DNA of 64,000 bases from Leucocoprinus leucothites (lineage: Eukaryota > Basidiomycota > Agaricomycetes > Agaricales > Agaricaceae): positions 124,001 to 188,000 of the forward strand of contig JAACJO010000020.1 in the NCBI GenBank assembly GCA_013368445.1. Direction: 5' to 3'. The notes under the pieces are model-generated. The model worked only from the letters and a program-made list of their open reading frames with translations. It made no database searches and was not told the origin of the DNA. Shown here one piece after another: positions 59,039 through 64,000 of the stretch. The translations under genes were made by a program, and so were the position numbers. Within the stretch, counting starts at the first letter, position 1, and each line of letters begins with the position of its first letter.

Positions 59039-60931
59039 CTAAGTAAAAGAAGACACAACCACAGGCTCATCAAAATGAACTGCAGGAGTGGTAGTGGCAT
59101 TGGGAACAGCATTGGATTCATTGATAGCAGAGACAACAGCAGCAGGAGCACTGGCCTCGTCATCAACAACCATGGCCTGTTTAATCGGAATTAAGTAGCT
59201 ACACAGCTGCCTGGCTGGAGAGGCATACTGTTATAGTCACTTCATTGTTGGAGTCCTTGACAGTTGCGGGAGATGTAGGTTGCTTCTTTTTTTGTGGCTG
59301 GTTGGACAACAAGTAAGACAAGAAGAAGGATAGGAGTCTACATTCTGGAAGAAGAAGTACCGTGGCAACGGTTTCCTTCTCTCAAAGAAAAATCACAAGT
59401 TCCTCATCCCCACTTACATCAAGGGGGGCACCTGGCTTCCTCTAGCCAACAAGTCACCATCATTATGTGCTCGCATGACTCAGGCCATTCTAAACCATGC
59501 TCCAATTGGAACCTATTGTGAGAGGTTCTTCCTCCTTGAACCCAAATTCTGTCGTTGTGGCCACCATTCGGAATCACAACATCATATCTTGTGTTTGCAT
59601 TGTCTGCCCCTGTGCTGTGCATGGTGGGCCCTGGAGATCCATGCCATGCAACTTCCATCTGCTGGCAAATCAGAACAGCCTGACTTGTATTGTAGTATGC
59701 TTTCATTTTGAACTATGTACCACTGCATGAAGATGTCATTTGTACTAGGTGGACTTCAGACTTGTATTTATACCTAGCTATGTAGATGTGTAGTTGGTAG
59801 TGGTACTTTCTGCATGTTATAGTAGTTGGGTGTGGACTGCTATCGTGCACCATGTTATAAATTTGGACCCCTTCAGGGCCCACTGATTTTTTTTTTTAAA
59901 AAAAAGAAAAAAAAAATCATATCTTGTGTTATTGCCCCCTCTATCCCATCCACACTCAATGGGTGCAATGTGCATTCCCTCAATACGAGTTCCTCATCTA
60001 GTTCTTGAAAAAGAACCTGGCTGCTTTTGCCTTCTCTAATCATGACATGTGTCCACCACTGCCTCAAGCTCCTGTGCCCACCAAACCAAATGAAGGTGAA
60101 CTATACTCTTTCATTTCCTCTCTTTTCTTTTCTCTTGAGTCCAATCTCTATGTATAACACCTTGTTTTATAGTCTCTCTCAAGTCTTCTCTATTTCACTG
60201 GACTAATTGTATATAGTCTTTGTCTTAAGTGGTCTTTGACCACTTTGTGTACCCTGGCTTGCCATAGTGTACCACCTGTCTGTATTATCTAGTTGAAAGC
60301 AGACTGCGATTGAGCACTGCTATATAAATTCATTGATTTTTTTTTTTAAAAAAAAAAAGAAGGATAGGAGACTTAGGATTTGAGATACTTGCCTTTTTGG
60401 TAGTAGACACTGGAGCAGGACACTTTGAACCCATTTTGGGACCAGCAGTTGAGTTTGATGGAGTGGTGTTATCTGTGGGTGCTGGCTCAGCTGGAGTTGT
60501 GGTAGTAGCCATAGGACTACCCTCAGCAATGCCCTCTGCACCTTCACTGCCTTTATTGGTGTTCTGAATGCAGTAACAGTTCAAGGCCTCGAAGTAAGGA
60601 GGTGCCACATAGCCCAAAATATTGTTCAAAGCATAGTGGACATAGTGACAGATATGAAAGGCCTGCTCATGGGCTTTGCTGTCTTGAGCAAGGACAGGGT
60701 CAGTGGTCAGCTTCTTAACAAGCTCGGCCTGGAAAGTGAGTTAGCAACCTAGCTACTATGCTAAGGGGGAGTACTCACAGCAAGAGGGTTGAGTTGCGAC
60801 ATCGAAAAGGACACAAAGGAAGGCATAATGTTGCCATTCTTGTGACCTTGGATGGTCATACGAATCAACATCGTGAGCTGGTTGAGTTCACAATAAGTAG
60901 CAGATTTGGTGGAACCAGTGTTGGAAGACAT
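59039..60931 (-). CDS. Unassigned 227-aa protein, four exons, LINE in one intron
   Basis: Exons 60931-60779, 60728-60393, 59297-59241 and 59176-59039 join in phase 0 at every junction and give 227 aa without a stop. The N-terminal half is folded-looking (YCELNQLTMLIRMTIQGHK, AFHICHYVHYALNNILGYV), followed by a Thr/Pro-rich linker, a Lys-rich patch (STTKKPQKKKQP) and an acidic tail. The second intron starts with a GC donor (GCAAGT) and holds LINE copy 5; without the LINE it would be about 60 bp. No family is recognised. It lies downstream of the Gypsy pol remnant and in the opposite direction, next to another unassigned minus-strand gene, so both may be antisense passengers of the Gypsy element or neighbouring host genes. 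An intact frame in CpG-decayed DNA suggests recent function. Confidence 0.6.
59337..60357 (+). mobile_element. LINE copy 5, 5'-truncated, with a nested insertion
   Basis: The copy starts in the late RNase H region (STFWKKKYRGNGFLLS), is broken by the fragment at 59596-59915, resumes with the terminal motif region and ends in T10 then A12. The TSD AGAAGGATAGGAG flanks it (59324-59336 and 60358-60370). It occupies an intron of the minus-strand gene. Confidence 0.9.
59596..59915 (+). mobile_element. Gag-only family 3' fragment nested in LINE 5
   Basis: The 320-bp insert matches the last part of Gag-only copy A (from GCATTGTCTGCCCCTG onward), including the end of Gag, the 3' UTR, the hairpin at 59832-59853 and a T12-A tail. 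The 15-bp TSD ATCATATCTTGTGTT flanks it (59581-59595 and 59916-59930). It is the youngest layer in this stack. Confidence 0.85.
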
Positions 60932-61611
60932 GATGTACTAAGAAGAAGAAGATTTCACAAAAGAGTGGTTAAATTCGGCAAAGTCTGTGCTCTCATACCT
61001 TCGTTTTATAAGGGACAGCCAGGTAGCTACATAGTGACAGACTAAAAAGTGCAGGATGTGTTAGAAGTCGGATCACCACTAACAGGGGCAATCAAATATA
61101 CCCCTGGGGATTATATGCCAATCCAACTCCTAAATGAAGACAGTTGATCAGAGTTACTTTTTTATATCTGTTGAATTTTCTGTACCAAGATTTTTTTTTG
61201 AGTACACATGACACCTTTCCAGGTGGTCTGAGTTTGGACTGACTTTGGTAAGGAGGAGAGCGACTTAGCAATTCATGATATATGTTACCAAAGGCAGTCC
61301 TGTGAATCTACTCAGTTGAAATTGGCAAGGGCAAAATTTTCCGGATTTTATTACCCCTTAATATATCTGAAAGGTTCACTCACACCTCATGGGAAACTGG
61401 AGACAACAAGAATGGATTGCAAGGAAAGAGGGGGAATGGTGAAGATATACATGATAGGAAATGACAAAGATGGTATAAGAAATCCAATGAAAATATAAGT
61501 CCGACCTGAGCTCAGCCTCGAAGCTAAGTAGCTACCAAATCATGTGTACCTCAAGAAATAAGAAAGAAAAATGGCCACAACAAGAGATAGAAGTACTAGA
61601 TGAAGAAGAGA

Positions 61612-63825
61612 CTACTCGGGTGCTTTGCCCTTGCCTTTACCTGAAGAAGACTTCTGCTGCTTACCCTTGGTCCCATGGATTGGACATGAGCAGCAAATTC
61701 GAAATTGGTAAAACCAGGGTACTCCTGGATTCTGAGGTGTGCACCTTTATCAGCAGCCTGCTCGAGTAGGCAAATGACATTCTAGTGGAGGGAGAAGGCA
61801 GTCTCAAGTCATCATGAAAGATTGGAGGAAGTGTCAGAGGATGCATAAACACTTGTTGAAACCTCCAACAGCTCAAGGAAAGCCTTGGGATTGTCCAAGA
61901 TGCTGGTATTGACAAGGAAGTCAGGACCTTGCATCTGGGCTAAACAATTAAGGTCATACAGCAAGTTGGTGATCTGAAGATGATATTGCTTGATGGAATA
62001 TGTGAGCTGTTGCTTGGCAAAAAGAACCTGCACATGTGCTGCAGCTAACATCTGAAATTGATGGGAAAAGTCTAGGATATAAGAAATGAAAATTAGGATA
62101 TGTCAAATCTCCATAGCAACAAAACTACATACCTGAGATTCCTGCAATCAAGAGACAATAAGTCTTGTTGGCATGGGTGAACAGGGAGGTGTCCATAACA
62201 GAGAAGGAGCAGTTGCTCTGACTCTCCTTATGGCACTCATCACAGGCCTGCTCAGGGAGATGGGGAGTACAGGTATTGTGGCTCTTCATGATACACCACA
62301 AGCAGTACGTGGGAGTTTCAAGCTAAATAAGAGCCCAACAATTAAGAAAGAGACAAGAGAAGAAAATGGATAACTAGCTTACCTTGTGTGCATCAGGAAG
62401 GATGAACATCTCTTTGAGGGTGTCAAGAGGTACCAGAAACTTGCTGCCAGATTTTGCTGTGACTTCTGAGGCTGATTGAGGGGCTAAAAGGAACAGAAGC
62501 AGCTAGTTAGTCATAATATCTGCAGAAATAAAACAAAAGAAAGACATACCCTGGACCCACAGGATCTTCTTACGAACCTTACATAGAATGAGATGGCAGC
62601 CATTCTCATCATAACATTCCTTGGTTAAGGGTATGTCCTCTTCAGATGCCTCTTCCGTGACCTCTTGCACCTGAACCTTAGAGGAGGAAGCTCTAGCTGG
62701 CTTGGCTGGGGTTTTCTTTGTTGGAGGTTTGGCTGGGGTTTTCTTCATCAGAGGTTTCTTTGCCTGAGACTTTCTTGTCAAGGAGTGAGTTGGCTTTGGA
62801 GGCAGCATTGGAGTTCATTTAGACATCGAGTGCTTGGATGCCAAGTCAGCAGAAGGCTCTACCTCTGAGCCCAAGATAGAAGAAACCGCCTCTTGAGCAG
62901 GCCCACTCTCTTGATCAGAATCAAACTCAGGAGAATGGTCGGCCTCAGAGGCAGCTGATGGTGAAAAAGGAACAGGGGGAAGGGGTGGAGCTTTGATGGA
63001 GCTATGCTTCTTGGCAGTAGGGTGAGCAGATAAAGGAGAGGCAATGACCTCAGATTGATGGACAGCCTGAGGAGTGGCAGGTATAGGGTACTCCCAGTTG
63101 GGAGGAATATGAAAAGGATGGACAGGAACAGGAGCCAGGACCACTGCATGGACCTGTGGCACCCCCATGGTCAGAGAGGTTTCAGGTTCCAAAGTCATGA
63201 TCAGTGGCTGAGAAAGAGTTGGCGAGAGGGCTGAGGGAACTTGGCCTTCCAGCACCAAAGGATCAATGGTAGCAGGCACTACAGCCCACTTAAGTAAGGA
63301 GGGGGTGAATGGAGGAGCTTCAGGTGTCATAGTGAGCTGGCTGGAACACGGTCTCATCAACACAGGACTGTAGATGAGTGGTTGTGGGACAGGAGCAGAA
63401 GGCTGGGATGGAGGAGAATCTTGACAAGCTTTCTTAGCAATTGGAGCCACTGGCATATCAGACAATGTGGCCTTGTGCTTCTTGGAACCTTTAGCCAGCC
63501 ATGGCTCAGGTTGAGACGAAGCTAGCCCCATAACACAGGGAGTTAGACAAACAAAGATGAAAAGGGAATGTAACATACCAGCCTCTGCAGAACTTGGTGA
63601 CCCATCCTTACATAGTTTATAACGGCCTTTAGCAGAAGGAGCTCATTCCTTCATGGAAGAGGAAGCATGAGTTGCAGGTCCATCTTGCAATGATGCTGGG
63701 GCATCCAGCAGCTTACTGCTCCAAGCAGAACCAGCTTTCACTTTCGAAGAACCAGGTTGAATAGTACCTAGGAGAAAGACTATGAGTAACACAAATACAA
63801 GTTAGAAAGATGTCTTATAAACCAT
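61612..63825 (-). pseudogene. Unassigned multi-exon gene with Cys-rich motif and two TGA codons
   Basis: A chain of exons reads from a possible ATG at 63825: a segment near 63766-63584, a long Pro/Ser/Ala-rich exon from about 63525 to 62562, an exon with PLDTLKEMFILPDAHK, then ETPTYCLWCIMKSHNTC with EQACDECHKESQSNC, giving a C-x2-C...C...C-x2-C...C pattern that suggests a zinc site. Helical exons follow (VQVLFAKQQLTYSIKQYHLQ; VICLLEQAADKGAHLRIQEY) and a Lys-rich end (GKGKGKAPE) at TAG 61612. In-frame TGA codons at 63643-63645 and 62815-62817 can both be explained as CGA to TGA. The last junction is uncertain. No family is recognised. It was probably a working gene until recently. Confidence 0.5.
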
Positions 63826-63900
63826 TGGGATAAACAGAGGACAACAATGATAGCAGTAGGAAAGAAAGGGCAAGACAACAGTCTAGCAACTAAGTTGTTC

Positions 63901-63908
63901 TTTATATA
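63901..63908 (-). promoter_or_regulatory. TATA-like box upstream of the minus-strand gene
   Basis: TATATAAA on the minus strand lies about 75 bases before the proposed ATG at 63825, a plausible promoter position. It is only a sequence match. Confidence 0.3.
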
Positions 63909-64000
63909 GCCCTGTAGCTTGCTGTCATGTTGACACACTGGGAAAGATGCATGTCCCCAAGAAGAAGCCTCAAATAATGTGTTGGGAAGTTTATCTTACC

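Overview
The window looks like nuclear DNA of a basidiomycete fungus of the class Agaricomycetes. The evidence is compact genes split by 45-70 bp GT-AG introns, protein families typical of that class (an F-box protein with a long C-terminal region, a DUF6533-type membrane protein, a JmjC-like protein) and retrotransposons of fungal type. A Rhizoctonia/Ceratobasidium-like source (Cantharellales) is my impression from the style of the hypothetical proteins and is not proven. No rRNA, tRNA, CRISPR array or bacterial feature was seen.

Layout. From 1 to 9.5 kb lies a gene-dense, CpG-normal segment: an unassigned multi-exon gene (-), a WD40 protein with a C-terminal membrane anchor (-, 8 exons), a 137-aa hypothetical (+) and a 516-aa F-box protein (-). 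From 9.76 to 16.74 kb sits a full-length LINE with a 13-bp target-site duplication (TSD). It has landed inside a coding exon of a minus-strand host gene whose halves lie on either side (9516-9763 and 16738-17131). From 17.2 to 26.7 kb come a SAP/HeH-like small protein (+), a short minus-strand gene, a DUF6533-like membrane protein (+), a JmjC-domain protein (+, 569 aa) and a decayed Plavaka-like transposase tail. At 26.78-29.08 kb is a complete 2.3-kb element that encodes only a LINE-type ORF1 (Gag) and no reverse transcriptase. From 29 to 37 kb the DNA is mostly decayed or non-coding, with one small gene and several short repeats. At 37.0-39.5 kb is a PIF-Harbinger DNA transposon with its two convergent genes.

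From about 39.6 kb to the right edge the DNA is a nested transposon pile with very few CpG dinucleotides. A Ty3/Gypsy pol gene is cut into pieces by LINE copy 3 (full length), a second Gag-only element and LINE copy 4 (5'-truncated). The second Gag-only element itself holds a solo LTR. LINE copy 2 abuts the left end of the Gypsy remnant. A second solo LTR lies at 58.3 kb. Beyond it, on the minus strand, are two unassigned multi-exon genes. One carries LINE copy 5 in a GC-AG intron, and that LINE copy in turn holds a 3' fragment of the Gag-only family. Each of these insertions except LINE 2 has a recognisable TSD, so the order of events can be read.

Main idea. The autonomous LINE (ORF1 + ORF2) and the Gag-only elements share the first bases (CATCC, then a CTCTnACCACCA-type stretch) and a conserved 3' hairpin followed by a TATAAAT and TTGATTTAAA tail. 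This suggests a two-component system in which an RT-less, Gag-encoding element is mobilised by the LINE machinery. The youngest-looking LINE copy has three in-frame UGA codons in an otherwise continuous ORF2. Older copies and the Harbinger element decay mainly by C-to-T change at CpG, turning CGA codons into TGA.
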